Of a DNA stretch of 64,000 nucleotides, positions 41,374-52,416 are shown one piece after another. The position numbers were made by a program, and so were the translations under genes. The notes below the pieces were generated by a model that was given only the letters and a program-made list of their open reading frames with translations, was not told the DNA's origin and made no database searches. This DNA comes from DATHZQ01 sp963823505 (GTDB lineage Bacteria > Actinomycetota > Acidimicrobiia > Spongiisociales > UBA5794). The stretch is from positions 248,001 to 312,000 of the forward strand of contig CAWGLY010000008.1 of assembly GCA_963823505.1 (NCBI GenBank), in the 5' to 3' direction. How positions within the stretch are numbered: position 1 is the first letter of the stretch; each line of letters starts with the position of its first letter.

Positions 41374-43917
41374 CTACTCGTACGAGATTGCCTCCAGCAC
41401 GTTGAGCTTCGACGCCCGCCATGCCGGGTAGATCGCAAACGTGATCCCCAGCAACGCCGTGATGGCGATCCACACGATGAGGCTCACCGTTGGGATGACA
41501 AAGGCGGTGAATCCCTCTGACTTCAGGGCCTGGATCACGGCCCATGCGAAGAAGATCCCCAGCGCCACGCCCAGCAGCGCTCCGAACACGGCGATGATCG
41601 TCGCCTCGGCGCGGATCATGCGCCGAGTCTGCTGCCTATCGAGACCTACCGCCCTGAGCAGCCCGATCTCACGAGTCCGCTCATAGATCGACAGCAGCAT
41701 GGTGTTGGCCACCCCGAAGAGCGAGATGATGACCGTCAACGCCAGGAGCGCAGTGATCAGGGCAAGGATCTGGTCGAGCTGTCCTTTCAGGTCGTCCGCC
41801 GTTTCATCGAGTGTCTGCACCTTGATGGACGGCACCGCGGATGCGACGGTCTGGACGGCCGCTTTGCCGTCGTCGACTGCCACCCCATCGGCAAACTGAA
41901 CGTACACCTGGTAATCGGAGACGAGGGCGAAGTTTTCCGCATATGCCTCGCGGCTCAGGATGATCGAGTCGACAGCAGCCGACTCGACGATGCCCTCAAC
42001 CGTGAGCTGCTGCCCTCCGGTCTGTTCGAACTCCACATCGACGACCGTACCCAGCGTCCAATCGTTGTTCAGGGCCGTGCGCCTGGGCACGGAGATGCCC
42101 TGGGCGCTGGGGACCAGCACACCTTCGAGTGATTCGACCGTGAACACTGCAGAGGCGTTCTCGTCGAGCGTGTTGATGAACGTCTCGCTGCCGTCGATGA
42201 GCACTGAACCGATCTGGATGCTCGTGACGACGTCGACTTCAGGCAGCGCAGCCGTGTCTTCTGCGACTGCCGGCGTGAAGCCCGTGAAGGTGAACTGATC
42301 CTCGGGCTGGATGATCACATCGGCCTCGACGTCACCGGTGAAGATATCATCCACCGTGCCTTGTATCGATGCCGAGAGGATCGACACCAGGGCGATGAGC
42401 GCAATGCCCACCATGATGGCTGCTGCCGTTGCCGAAGTGCGCCGTGGGGAGCGTCCGGCGTTACGTTGCGCCAGTGTGCCGGGCACGCCCTGCAGACGTG
42501 CGAAGGGTGCACCGAGGAAGCGCGACACCGGGTCGGCGACCAGGGCACTCAGCACGTAGGCGCCGAGGATGATGATCAGCGCACCAAACCCGATTGCGGA
42601 CAGTGAAGCCGTCGTGTTGTCGAGATCTCCGAGGAGACCGCTCAGCAGCGAGCCGACGCCCGCCAGGAGCAGGACTGTGCCAACCAATGCACGAAACCTG
42701 AGCGAGCGGCGCTTGGGGCGTGCCGCGTCTTCGCGCATTGCGGCGACGGGCGGGACCCGGGACGCTTTGACTGCAGGGACCATCGCCGAGATCGTGGTGA
42801 CGACGATGCCGACCACGAGCGCAACGATGATGGTTCGCGACTGGATCACCAGGCTCGTCGATGGCAGCTCGATGCCAAATGCCTCCAGGCCGGCGCGCAG
42901 CGCCAGCGCCAGCCCCGCACCGACGACGATTCCGATGACCGATCCGAGGATCCCGAGCAGAAACGATTCCAACAGCACCGTGCGGACCACCTGGGAGCGG
43001 GTCGCACCGATGGCACGCATCAAGGCCAGCTCGCGAAGTCGCTGGGCAACGACGAACTGGAACGTGTTGTAGATCAGGAACGTGCCGACGAAGAGGGCGA
43101 TGAAGGCAAACACCAAGAGGAACGTGTTGAAGAATCCCAAAGCTTCTTCAAACTCCAGCGCCTGCGCCTCAGCGGCGTCTTGTGACGACTGAGCCAGCGC
43201 CTTGTCCGGGAGCACGGCTTGGATGTCGGCCGCCAACGCGTTCGCATCCGTGCCGGGGTCGGCGAGCACGTACGCACCCGTGATCATGCCTGGCTGGTCG
43301 ATCACGGCTTGGGCAGTGGGGAGATCGAACAGCGCAAAGGTGGCGCCGCCGAGGTTGTCGGCCTCGCCGAAACCCACGATCCCAACGAGCTCGTACTCCA
43401 GAGTCCCTTCGGATTGGGAGACGATGGACACCGTGTCGCCGACGACGTACTCGCCTTCAGAGGCGCTGTTGGCGTCGATCACGACCTCAGTCGGCGCCGA
43501 TGGGCTGCGACCATCTCTGATCTCGAATCCGCCGGCAAAACCGATGTCCTCGGGGAGATAGCCCGAGAACTGCGGGGGGCCGCCCCCACCGATCGGGGCT
43601 CCTTCCTTGTCGAGGATCTGAACCCCAAAGCCGTCGATGGAAGGCTCGACACGGGCGACGCCTTCGACTGCGGTGATGTCGGCGACAATGACGTCGTCGA
43701 AGAACACGCCCTGGCCGAAACTGAACTCGCTGTCGTTGGTGACGATGACGTCGATCCCGATATACGCTTCGTCGAAGATGCCGCCAAAGGCCTCATTCGT
43801 GGTGTCGGTATAGATGTACGTGCCGGCGATGAAGGCCACGCCGAGCACGACGGCCAGCGTCGAGAGCGCCAGCCTCGTTTTGTGAGCCAGCAGGCTCTTG
43901 ATTGCAGATTTCAGCAT
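41374..43917 (-). CDS. ABC transporter permease, FtsX/MacB type
   Basis: An 847-residue permease with two FtsX-like units. The N-terminal helix (RLALSTLAVVLGVAFIAGTYIYT) is followed by a large extracytoplasmic MacB-core domain. Then come three helices around 275-410 and a duplicated set: a helix near 480, another outer domain, and three terminal helices (TVIISLFGVANTMLLSIYERTREIGLLRAVGLDRQQTRRMI). The conserved ERTREIGLLRAVG and ALMRAIGATRSQV coupling regions are present. It probably works with the ATPase next door to expel lipids, peptides or drugs, or to extract lipoproteins. The start (TGATG) overlaps the ATPase stop. Confidence 0.9.
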   Translation of the reverse strand: MLKSAIKSLLAHKTRLALSTLAVVLGVAFIAGTYIYTDTTNEAFGGIFDEAYIGIDVIVTNDSEFSFGQGVFFDDVIVADITAVEGVARVEPSIDGFGVQILDKEGAPIGGGGPPQFSGYLPEDIGFAGGFEIRDGRSPSAPTEVVIDANSASEGEYVVGDTVSIVSQSEGTLEYELVGIVGFGEADNLGGATFALFDLPTAQAVIDQPGMITGAYVLADPGTDANALAADIQAVLPDKALAQSSQDAAEAQALEFEEALGFFNTFLLVFAFIALFVGTFLIYNTFQFVVAQRLRELALMRAIGATRSQVVRTVLLESFLLGILGSVIGIVVGAGLALALRAGLEAFGIELPSTSLVIQSRTIIVALVVGIVVTTISAMVPAVKASRVPPVAAMREDAARPKRRSLRFRALVGTVLLLAGVGSLLSGLLGDLDNTTASLSAIGFGALIIILGAYVLSALVADPVSRFLGAPFARLQGVPGTLAQRNAGRSPRRTSATAAAIMVGIALIALVSILSASIQGTVDDIFTGDVEADVIIQPEDQFTFTGFTPAVAEDTAALPEVDVVTSIQIGSVLIDGSETFINTLDENASAVFTVESLEGVLVPSAQGISVPRRTALNNDWTLGTVVDVEFEQTGGQQLTVEGIVESAAVDSIILSREAYAENFALVSDYQVYVQFADGVAVDDGKAAVQTVASAVPSIKVQTLDETADDLKGQLDQILALITALLALTVIISLFGVANTMLLSIYERTREIGLLRAVGLDRQQTRRMIRAEATIIAVFGALLGVALGIFFAWAVIQALKSEGFTAFVIPTVSLIVWIAITALLGITFAIYPAWRASKLNVLEAISYE

Positions 43918-44672
43918 CACGAACCCCCGAGGGTCTTCATGGTGTCGAGCACGCGCTCCGCAGTTGGGTCGGACATCGTGTGGACCACGGCGCCGTCATC
44001 CAGGAAGAGGATGCGCTCCGAGTAACTGGCCGCGTTCGGATCGTGGGTGACCATCACGATCGTCTGCCCGAATTCGCGCACGGCCGTCCGCATGAAGTCG
44101 AGCAGCTCGGCACCGGACTTCGAGTCCAGGTTGCCGCTTGGCTCGTCCGCAAACACGATGTCGGGACGCGAGATGAGCGCTCTTGCTGCCGCGACGCGCT
44201 GCTGCTGACCGCCGGAGAGCTCGCTTGGGCGGTGGGTGAGCCGGTCGCCGAGGCCGAGGACCTCAACGACCTGATCGAACCATGCACGGTCGGGCTTGGT
44301 ACCGGCGATGGAGAGCGGGAGCAGGATGTTCTCCTCGCCCGTGAGGGTGGGGATCAGGTTGAACGCCTGGAAGATGAAACCGACGCGCTCCCTGCGGAGT
44401 TGGGTGAGGGCCTTGTCTTTCAGCGTGCCGAGTTCGATGTCGGCGATGTGGACGGTTCCTTCGGTGAGGTCGTCGAGTCCTGCGAGGCAGTGCAGGAGCG
44501 TGGACTTGCCGGAGCCCGAGGGGCCCATGATCGCTGTGAACTGAGCGGGGGCGAACTCCTCGGTGATGTCGCGCAACGCGGTTACTTTGGCGTCGCCCTC
44601 ACCGTAGACCTTGGTGCCGCCTTCGATTCGAGCAGCAGCGAGGCCGGCAGCTCGCGGGGTGGTAGTGGTCAT
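43917..44672 (-). CDS. ABC transporter ATP-binding protein, LolD/MacB type
   Basis: The 251-residue ATPase has Walker A GPSGSGKST, Q-loop FIFQAFNLIPTLTG, signature LSGGQQQRVAAARAL, Walker B IVFADEPSGNLD and switch His THD. EPSGNLDSKSG is the LolD/MacB hallmark. ATG 44672 has AAGGAGAG upstream. It forms an operon with the FtsX-like permease; the promoter is in the 138 bases shared with divergent fdhD. Confidence 0.92.
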   Translation of the reverse strand: MTTTTPRAAGLAAARIEGGTKVYGEGDAKVTALRDITEEFAPAQFTAIMGPSGSGKSTLLHCLAGLDDLTEGTVHIADIELGTLKDKALTQLRRERVGFIFQAFNLIPTLTGEENILLPLSIAGTKPDRAWFDQVVEVLGLGDRLTHRPSELSGGQQQRVAAARALISRPDIVFADEPSGNLDSKSGAELLDFMRTAVREFGQTIVMVTHDPNAASYSERILFLDDGAVVHTMSDPTAERVLDTMKTLGGS

Positions 44673-44810
44673 GCTCTCTCCTTGGGGGGAATCTGTAGTG
44701 GACCCTATACCGCGCCGGATCGGCCGTCGTCGGCCTGCCGGGGGAGTGTCCGTCATCCTTGCGGAGGATTGTCGTGAGACCGCTGAGTCATCGCTCTCTA
44801 ACCTGCGCAC

Positions 44811-45665
44811 ATGTCCACCGCAGATGCGCCGCATCGCCCCAAGACTGCCACCCGGCGGGTCATCGTGGTGCGCAGCAGTCCCGCCGGGATGCAGCGCGGT
44901 CGCGACTCGGTCGTCGTCGAGGAGCCCATGGAGATCAGAGTCGGGACCGTGGGAGATCCCGACGAGGACTTGACGGCCCTCGCCGTCACCATGCGCACCC
45001 CTGGCCACGACTTCGAGCTGGCGACGGGGTTTCTCATCACCGAGGGCATCGTCACCGATCCGGCTGGGGTGCGGGCGGTGGCCTACTGCGGTCTGCCTCC
45101 CGCGGAGCAGGAGTACAACGTGGTCACGGCCAGGGTGGCCGGGTCGATCGACGTTGAACGGCATCGGCGGAACGTCTACACCACCTCGAGCTGCGGCGTG
45201 TGCGGCAAGGCATCAATCGAGGCGGTCGAGGTCGCATGCCCGCACCGGCCCATCGCCGCCACCCTGCCGGCCGGAGTTGCGGCGTCCGTCCCGACGGCGC
45301 TGCGCCTGCACCAGCGCTGGTTCGACGACACGGGCGGGCTTCACGCTGCCGGTCTCTTCGATCTTTCCGGGATCGCGATCGTGGTCCGCGAAGACGTGGG
45401 GCGGCACAACGCCGTCGACAAAGTCGTGGGCTGGGCCGCACAGCGACATCGCTTGCCGCTGTCGGATGTGGTGCTCGGTGTCTCAGGGAGAGCCGGCTTT
45501 GAGATCGTGCAGAAGGCGGCTGTCGCGGGAATTGCCGTCGTCGTGGCCGTCTCGGCGCCCTCGTCCCTGGCAATCAGCCTCGCTGATGAGCTTGGCGTGA
45601 CCCTCATCGGTTTTGCGCGGGACGACCAGTTCAACGTCTACAGCCACCCCGAGCGGGTGACGTGA
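44811..45665 (+). CDS. fdhD: formate dehydrogenase accessory sulfurtransferase FdhD
   Basis: A 284-residue FdhD protein, which transfers sulfur from IscS to the Mo/W-bis-MGD cofactor of formate dehydrogenase. The active CxxC is Cys128/Cys131 in TTSSCGVCGKASIEA. HDFELATGFLITEGIV, LFDLSGIAIVVREDVGRHNAVDKVVGWA and GVSGRAGFEIVQKAA are strong family segments. No formate dehydrogenase or molybdopterin genes are near, so it acts on an enzyme encoded elsewhere. ATG at 44811; weak ribosome-binding site. Confidence 0.94.
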   Translation: MSTADAPHRPKTATRRVIVVRSSPAGMQRGRDSVVVEEPMEIRVGTVGDPDEDLTALAVTMRTPGHDFELATGFLITEGIVTDPAGVRAVAYCGLPPAEQEYNVVTARVAGSIDVERHRRNVYTTSSCGVCGKASIEAVEVACPHRPIAATLPAGVAASVPTALRLHQRWFDDTGGLHAAGLFDLSGIAIVVREDVGRHNAVDKVVGWAAQRHRLPLSDVVLGVSGRAGFEIVQKAAVAGIAVVVAVSAPSSLAISLADELGVTLIGFARDDQFNVYSHPERVT

Positions 45666-45693
45666 TGCGGGTCGTGCCACGCCGCGCCGGCGG

Positions 45694-46362
45694 CTAACCG
45701 CCCCCGGGAGTCACGATGCCGGACTCATAGGCGAGCACCACGGCTTGCACACGGTCGCGTAGGTCGAGCTTGGTGAGGATGTGGGACACGTGGGTCTTGA
45801 CGGTGGTCTCGCCGACGAAGAGGGCCTCGGCCATCTCGGAATTCGAGAGCCCGCGGGCGAGGTGGCGCAGGACGTCGAGCTCCCGCTCCGTGAGGTCGTC
45901 CAGCCCGGGCGGCGTGGCGAGACTCTCCGGTCTGGAAGCGAACTCCTCGATCAGGCGTTTGGTGATCGACGGCGCCAGCAGCGCTTCGCCTGCCGCCACG
46001 ACCCTGATGGCACGGACGAGCTCCTCGGGCGGCGCATCCTTCAGGAGGAAGCCGCTGGCGCCGCACCGCAGCGCCTCGTAGACGTAGTCGTCCAGGTCGA
46101 ACGTCGTCAGCACCAGCACCCGAGGTGGGTTTGCCGTCTCGGCTTGGATGCGGCGTGTCGCCTCCAAGCCATCCATGTGCGGCATGCGGATGTCCATCAA
46201 GACCACGTCGGGATGCAGTGCCCGCGCCTGAGCCACCGCTTCCCGGCCGTCAGCGGCTTCGCCGACGACTTCGATGCCTGGCTCCGTCTCGAGAATCATC
46301 GAGAAACCTGCCCGCACCAGCGCTTGATCATCGGTGACCAGCACCCGAAGGGTATCCGTCAC
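45694..46362 (-). CDS. NarL/FixJ family response regulator
   Basis: A 222-residue response regulator. The receiver has the phosphoacceptor Asp in VVLMDIRMPHMDG, acidic residues at the N-terminus (VTDDQALVRAG), and Lys in FLLKDAPPEEL. The C-terminal LuxR helix-turn-helix is LTERELDVLRHLARGLSNSEMAEALFVGETTVKTHVSHILTKL. Its start overlaps the stop of the histidine kinase gene by four bases. The target genes are unknown; such pairs often control drug or envelope-stress exporters. Confidence 0.93.
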   Translation of the reverse strand: MTDTLRVLVTDDQALVRAGFSMILETEPGIEVVGEAADGREAVAQARALHPDVVLMDIRMPHMDGLEATRRIQAETANPPRVLVLTTFDLDDYVYEALRCGASGFLLKDAPPEELVRAIRVVAAGEALLAPSITKRLIEEFASRPESLATPPGLDDLTERELDVLRHLARGLSNSEMAEALFVGETTVKTHVSHILTKLDLRDRVQAVVLAYESGIVTPGGG

Positions 46363-47552
46363 GACGCCGTCAGCGGGATCGTGCTGCGAACGCGGTACCC
46401 GCCCCCCGGCCGGGGGCCTGCGGTCATCTCGCCGTGGAGCAGCGTCACGCGTTCGCGCATCCCGACGAGCCCGCGACCGGTCCCGTTCTGCGCTGCCGAG
46501 AGGGCGCGCGCCGCGCCTCGCCCGTCGTCGACAACCTCGACGTGCAGGGCGGTGTCGCCGTAGGCCAACCGCACCGTCGCTTTTGTGCTCGGCCCGCCGT
46601 GCTTGAGCGCGTTGGTCAGCGACTCTTGAATGATGCGGTACACGTTGAGGTCGATCCCGGCCGGCAGCGGCATCGGGTCACCTTCGATGGCGACATTCAC
46701 GTCGAGTCCCGCTTCTTGCATCTGGACGGTGAGGTCGCCGAGCCGGTCGAGTCCGGGTTGGGGCGTGTGGACCGGCTCGGCGTGCTGCGGTCGAAGGACG
46801 TTGAGCAGGCGTCGCATTTCGTCGAGCGCTTCGTGGCCCGCCGCCTCGACAGCCTCGAGCGCCGCGGCGGCGCGTTCCAGGTCTGATCCCATCAGCCGGC
46901 GTGCGGCGGCGGTCTGGATGGTCATCACGGTCATGTCGTGGGCGACGACGTCGTGAAGCTCGCGAGCAATGCGCTGCCGCTCGCGGCGTACCGCCCGCCG
47001 GGCTTCCTCCTGCTGGCGCCGTTCCAGCTCGGCAGTGCGCTGCTCCAGCGACGCAGTGACTTGACGGCCTTGGTGGACTTCGCGACCGAGAACGTAGGGG
47101 AGCACGGTGAAGACGAGCATCGTGATCACGGTTGATCCCGCCACATCTTGGGTGGTCAAGGCGCCGAGGACGGTGAAGCCCACCAAGCCGACGATTGCGG
47201 TCCCCGCGATGCGGATCGACCGCGCCGGTGCCAACTCAGTCCCGACGGCGTGCAACGCAAGGGGAATCGACCAGATACCGAGCGATACGGGATAGCCGAG
47301 GCTGCGGTCGATGACGAAGGCGATCGAGACGGTGGCGAGCACAGCTGCGGGATAGCGGCGACGCAACGCGACCGGCAGCGTCATCGCGCCGAGCACGAGG
47401 TAGTTGAACGCATCCGGGGATCTCGTGAAGGCGTTGACGCTCGGGTCGGCTTCGGTCAGGGAGAACAGCCCTATGCCAAACAGGACAACGGCAGCGATCC
47501 CGTCGAACGCCAACGGGGACAAGCGATCTTGGAAGCGGGCCATGGCCTGCAT
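46359..47552 (-). CDS. sensor histidine kinase, DesK/NarX (HisKA_3) type
   Basis: The kinase has four to five N-terminal transmembrane helices (about 15-150; for example GIAAVVLFGIGLFSL and SIRIAGTAIVGLVGFTVLGAL), a coiled coil (LEQRTAELERRQQEEAR) and the phosphoacceptor His in RQRIARELHDVVAHDMTVM. The ATPase has N-box NVYRIIQESLTNALKHG, G1 VVDDGRGA and G2 GRGLVGMRERV. No large sensor domain is visible, so signals are probably sensed within the membrane. The start may be ATG 47552 or 47543 or 47579; none has a clear ribosome-binding site. Confidence 0.88.
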   Translation of the reverse strand: MQAMARFQDRLSPLAFDGIAAVVLFGIGLFSLTEADPSVNAFTRSPDAFNYLVLGAMTLPVALRRRYPAAVLATVSIAFVIDRSLGYPVSLGIWSIPLALHAVGTELAPARSIRIAGTAIVGLVGFTVLGALTTQDVAGSTVITMLVFTVLPYVLGREVHQGRQVTASLEQRTAELERRQQEEARRAVRRERQRIARELHDVVAHDMTVMTIQTAAARRLMGSDLERAAAALEAVEAAGHEALDEMRRLLNVLRPQHAEPVHTPQPGLDRLGDLTVQMQEAGLDVNVAIEGDPMPLPAGIDLNVYRIIQESLTNALKHGGPSTKATVRLAYGDTALHVEVVDDGRGAARALSAAQNGTGRGLVGMRERVTLLHGEMTAGPRPGGGYRVRSTIPLTAS

Positions 47553-47647
47553 GGTATTGACGCTGAGGCAGCGCTGCATCCACTGTGGGGACGATTCGAC
47601 CTCGTCCTCAAGGACGAATCGGCGGGTCGGCTGCGACGGAGATCGAC

Positions 47648-48334
47648 TCAGCAGGGCTCGCCGACCGCGCACGTCGCCCCGGCAGCCGCGGCGGGGGCGT
47701 GCCGGTCGAGGGCAGCGTGCAGGATCTGGTCGACCTGTTCGTACGGCTGGTAGCCGGTGGCAAGCATCCTGTGCTGATCGCCCACCCTCAGCAACGTCGT
47801 CGGGAAGCCATGAGCGCCGAGCCGGCGCGCCTCTGCAAAGTCCTGCCATGCGGCGTGTTTGATCTGCTCGTCTTCGAGGGCCGCCAGGAACCCGTGGACG
47901 TCGATCCCGGCGTCGAGAAGGGCCGGGTACTCGGCGACGTTGGTGATATCGATTCCTTCGGCGTAGAACGCACGCTGGAGGCGCAGGAAGAACGGCAGTT
48001 CGTGATCTGGGTGCAGCGTGCGCATGGCCACTACGGCCACCGCAGGCAATTCTGTGTCGTACATCCATGTGGGCGGCCGCGAGGCGAAAGCCGCCGCATC
48101 GAACGGCTGGCCGGACAACCGAGCCACGGAATCCCAGTGATGCAGGATGAACGACTTCGTGTCATCCGACAGCGCCTTGGCTGCCGGGCCGGGGCGGAGA
48201 CCACCCACGATCAACCGAAACCCGAGGTCGTGGTTTGCGACCAACTGCTCGACGACCGGCGCAAAGCCCCAACACCACGAGCACATGGGGTCGCCGACGT
48301 AGACGATCGTGGGTTGGTCGGATGCCGCTGCCAT
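47648..48334 (-). CDS. DsbA-family (FrnE-like) thioredoxin-fold protein
   Basis: A 228-residue cytoplasmic protein with the redox motif CSWCWGF near residue 18. The VYVGDPMCSWCWGFAP start and the late GFPTTLL cis-Pro turn are typical of the DsbA/FrnE/2-hydroxychromene-carboxylate-isomerase group. No signal peptide. Two extra Cys residues lie at the C-terminus (ATCAVGEPC). The substrate is unknown. It is divergent from the sugar ABC ATPase gene. Confidence 0.85.
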   Translation of the reverse strand: MAAASDQPTIVYVGDPMCSWCWGFAPVVEQLVANHDLGFRLIVGGLRPGPAAKALSDDTKSFILHHWDSVARLSGQPFDAAAFASRPPTWMYDTELPAVAVVAMRTLHPDHELPFFLRLQRAFYAEGIDITNVAEYPALLDAGIDVHGFLAALEDEQIKHAAWQDFAEARRLGAHGFPTTLLRVGDQHRMLATGYQPYEQVDQILHAALDRHAPAAAAGATCAVGEPC

Positions 48335-48445
48335 ATGGACAGGATAGGTCGCGGGCAGCGCTGCGACCCTGGGCCCACTGGTGCTGGCGCGACGTGTGCG
48401 GTACGCTCAGTCCTCGCGCGCGATCGACGCACAAGGGAGGCGCCT

Positions 48446-49627
<1,182 letters not shown>

Positions 49628-49652
49628 CGCTTTCCTTCATTCGAATGCACCA

Positions 49653-49680
49653 AGACGCTCCGGGGACCCCCGGAGCGTCT
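49653..49680. terminator. rho-independent terminator after the ABC ATPase gene
   Basis: Arms AGACGCTCCGGG (49653-49664) and CCCGGAGCGTCT (49669-49680) pair perfectly around GACC. It is 25 bases after the stop of the ATPase gene. The formal reading frame of the convergent LacI gene runs through it, which suggests that the LacI stop codon has been displaced. Confidence 0.8.
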
Positions 49681-50709
49681 GACCGTCGGGTCAGCTTCGG
49701 GGTGGCAGCGGTTGAGTGACGGACGACCAACGCGACGGGCGCCGTTTTGCGGGTCGGTTCCTGGTCCGGCGAGGTGATGCTGTCGAGGAGCTGGCAAGTG
49801 GACATACGCCCCATCTCCCGCACGGGCTGAGTCATGGTGCTCAGGCCCGCCGCCGCAGCCAGGTCGTGGCCGTCGAACCCGAGCACCGAGATGTCGTCCG
49901 GCACCGACCAACCCCGGTCCCTGGCAGCCCCGAGTGCCCCCATCGCCATTTCGTCGCTCAGGCAAAATATGGCCGTCGGCGGCTGCTCCAGGTCCAGGAG
50001 CTTCGCCATCGCCGCCGCCCCGCCCTCGACGGTGAAGTGCCCGTCGACCTCGATACGGTGATCGCGACCGATGCCGGCTTCCGAAAGAATGTCTTCGTAC
50101 CCGCGCGTCCTGTCATCGGGCACCGGCGTGTTGTAGCCGTGCTCCGGATGGCCGGTCATCAGACCGATGCGGCGATGGCCCAGGTTCAAGAGGTAGCGGA
50201 CTCCCACTCGTGCGGCCCCCATGTTGTCGATCGTCATCGATGAGAACCCTTCGAGTTGTTCCCCCATGGTCAGCGCCGGCATGTTGAGCGACCGCAGCCG
50301 GTCGGCTTGCTCGCTCGTGGCGAAGAAATCGACGAACATCAGCCCGTCGACCCTACCCCGTAGGGAGCCAGCCCTGTCCATGAACCTGCTGCGGTGCTCA
50401 GGAGTGTCGACGGCGTGGATCAAGAGGTCGTAGCCGTTCTCGGCCAGCACGCTCTCGGCTCCTGCCACCACTTGCGATGCGTACCACAACCCGAAGAGTG
50501 GAGCCACCAGCCCGACCGTCATCGTGCGGCCGGAGGCGAGGCGGGAGGCCTGCGGGTGCGCCTCGTAGTCGAGGGATACCGCAACGGCCTGGACGTGCTC
50601 ACGGGTCTCGGGAGCGACGTTGGGCAGCCCGCGCAACGCACGGCTCACCGTTGCGACGGAGACGCCCGCCTGGCGGGCAACGTCGATGATCGTGGTGCGG
50701 CGCATCGGG

Positions 50710-52320
50710 CTACTCAGCGGCGAGGATGATCGAGGTTTCTGCGGGAATCACGGTCCGACCCTCCGCACGAGCACCGATCGGGCCGAAGCGAGACGAGAAG
50801 AGGCTGGTCCACCTGCCTTCCGGCAGTCGCAACACGGCATCGTGCTCGTCGAGATTGGCAGCGACCACGGTCTGGCCGCGCTGCAGCGCCAGCAGCGCCG
50901 AATCGTCCGTGTCGAGCCATCGCAGCGGTGCGGACCACATCTCTGGTCGCGAGCGGCGGACTACCAGAAGGCGCCGGTACCGTTCGAGAAACGACCGATC
51001 ATCGCCACGCTGGCCGGCGACGCTCTGCACCACGGTGCGAGGCGTGGACGGGAGCCAGGGCGAGCAACCGCCGTTGAATCCGTTGTTCGGGCTCGCGTCC
51101 CACGGCATGACGGTGCGGGCGCCATCCCGACCGATGGCCCCGTCGTTGCGGGTCGAGATCGGATCGGCAAGGTCGTCGGGCTCGACTTCGCCGTCACCGA
51201 TGCCGAGTTCCTCGCCCTGGTACAACACGGGCATGCCTCCGAGCGCCATCAGCAGTGTCTGCACGCACAGTGCCCTGTGCGCGCCGCGTTCACCCCCGCC
51301 GTAGCGGGTCGTGGCGTGGCTGGTGTCGTGGCTGTCGAGCACCCATGCCGTGGAGTCGGGCCCGGCGAGATGCATCCCTTGGACCCTGTCACGGATCTCC
51401 ATCGGGTCCCATCCGAGCCAACCGATCTTGAGGTACAGATTCCGGTGGATGGCCGCACCTTCGTCGTGGTACCGAGCCACCCGGACCGGGACATCGGGCC
51501 CGACCTCACCGAGCAGCATCGCTCCATAGGGAGCCACGACTCGATTCCAGCGCCTGTAGACCTCGATGTTGGGATTCTGATCGAGGTCGTAGCGATGTTC
51601 GAAAGCGGCGAAGACCTCGCCGGGGCTCATGCCGGCTGTGAGAGGTGTCTTGAGGGGGTTGTCCCGGAACCAGGGATCCTTCGCCAAGCCGTGGGCGACG
51701 TCGATGCGGAACCCGTCGGCACCTCGCTTGCACCAGAACCGCAGAATCTCGTCGAACTCGTCCGCGACCGCGGGGTTCGACCAGTTGAGGTCCGGCTGTT
51801 CGGGCAGGAACAGGTGGCAGTAGTACTGGCCCGACGCTTGGTCCAGCGTCCACGCCGGACCGCCGAAGTGGCTGACCCAGTTGTTGGGCGGGCCTCCGCC
51901 GGGAGCCGGGTCTCGCCAGATGTAGTGGTTGCGGTAGGGGTCGTCTGCGCCGTTGAGGGCCGACTGGAACCAGGCATGATGCGACGAGCTGTGGTTGGGC
52001 ACGATGTCGACGACCAGCCGCAACCCGAGTTCGTGAGCGGCTGCGACGAGCCGGTCGAAGTCGTCGAGCGTCCCGTGCTTGGGGTCGACATCCATGTAGT
52101 CGGCGACGTCGTAGCCGTGGTCGAAGCCGGGGCTCGGGTAGAACGGCGTGATCCAGACGGCGTCAACCCCCAGCCATGTGAGGTACGGGAGCCGCAGGCG
52201 AATCCCGTCGAGATCGCCGACACCGTCGTTGTTGGCGTCGGCGAAGGACCGGGCGTACACCTCGTAGCCCACTGCCCCGACCCACCAGGGCTCAGGGCTC
52301 GTCGACGTCTGTGCCACCAC
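50710..52320 (-). CDS. alpha-glucosidase / oligo-1,6-glucosidase-type GH13 enzyme
   Basis: A 536-residue GH13 glycoside hydrolase. It has the four GH13 regions: DIVPNH (region I), GFRIDVAHG with nucleophile Asp207, LLGEVG with acid/base Glu272, and LDSHDTSH with the stabilising Asp332. In the last region the nearly invariant NHD reads SHD. Substrate and linkage (alpha-1,4 or alpha-1,6 glucosides) cannot be told apart here. It has no signal peptide, so it acts on imported oligosaccharides. The start is GTG 52320 (or 52317), with GAGGAG upstream. A LacI-type operator lies 32 bases upstream. Confidence 0.9.
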   Translation of the reverse strand: MVAQTSTSPEPWWVGAVGYEVYARSFADANNDGVGDLDGIRLRLPYLTWLGVDAVWITPFYPSPGFDHGYDVADYMDVDPKHGTLDDFDRLVAAAHELGLRLVVDIVPNHSSSHHAWFQSALNGADDPYRNHYIWRDPAPGGGPPNNWVSHFGGPAWTLDQASGQYYCHLFLPEQPDLNWSNPAVADEFDEILRFWCKRGADGFRIDVAHGLAKDPWFRDNPLKTPLTAGMSPGEVFAAFEHRYDLDQNPNIEVYRRWNRVVAPYGAMLLGEVGPDVPVRVARYHDEGAAIHRNLYLKIGWLGWDPMEIRDRVQGMHLAGPDSTAWVLDSHDTSHATTRYGGGERGAHRALCVQTLLMALGGMPVLYQGEELGIGDGEVEPDDLADPISTRNDGAIGRDGARTVMPWDASPNNGFNGGCSPWLPSTPRTVVQSVAGQRGDDRSFLERYRRLLVVRRSRPEMWSAPLRWLDTDDSALLALQRGQTVVAANLDEHDAVLRLPEGRWTSLFSSRFGPIGARAEGRTVIPAETSIILAAE

Positions 52321-52351
52321 TGCTACTCCTCACTGATACTCCTCACCGGAC

Positions 52352-52365
52352 TGAAAGCGCTTACA
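52352..52365. promoter_or_regulatory. LacI-family operator (TGAAAGCGCTTACA)
   Basis: This near-palindrome with central CG matches the general operator of LacI/GalR repressors (TGwAAnCGnTTnCA). It sits 32 bases before the glucosidase start, and the LacI gene is the second gene of that unit, so autoregulated induction by a sugar is likely. It also lies 52 bases before the divergent methyltransferase gene. Confidence 0.75.
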
Positions 52366-52416
52366 GGTCGGAAATGCTAGTGGTGTGTCGCCGTTGCCGG
52401 CCGGTATCGTGCCCTC

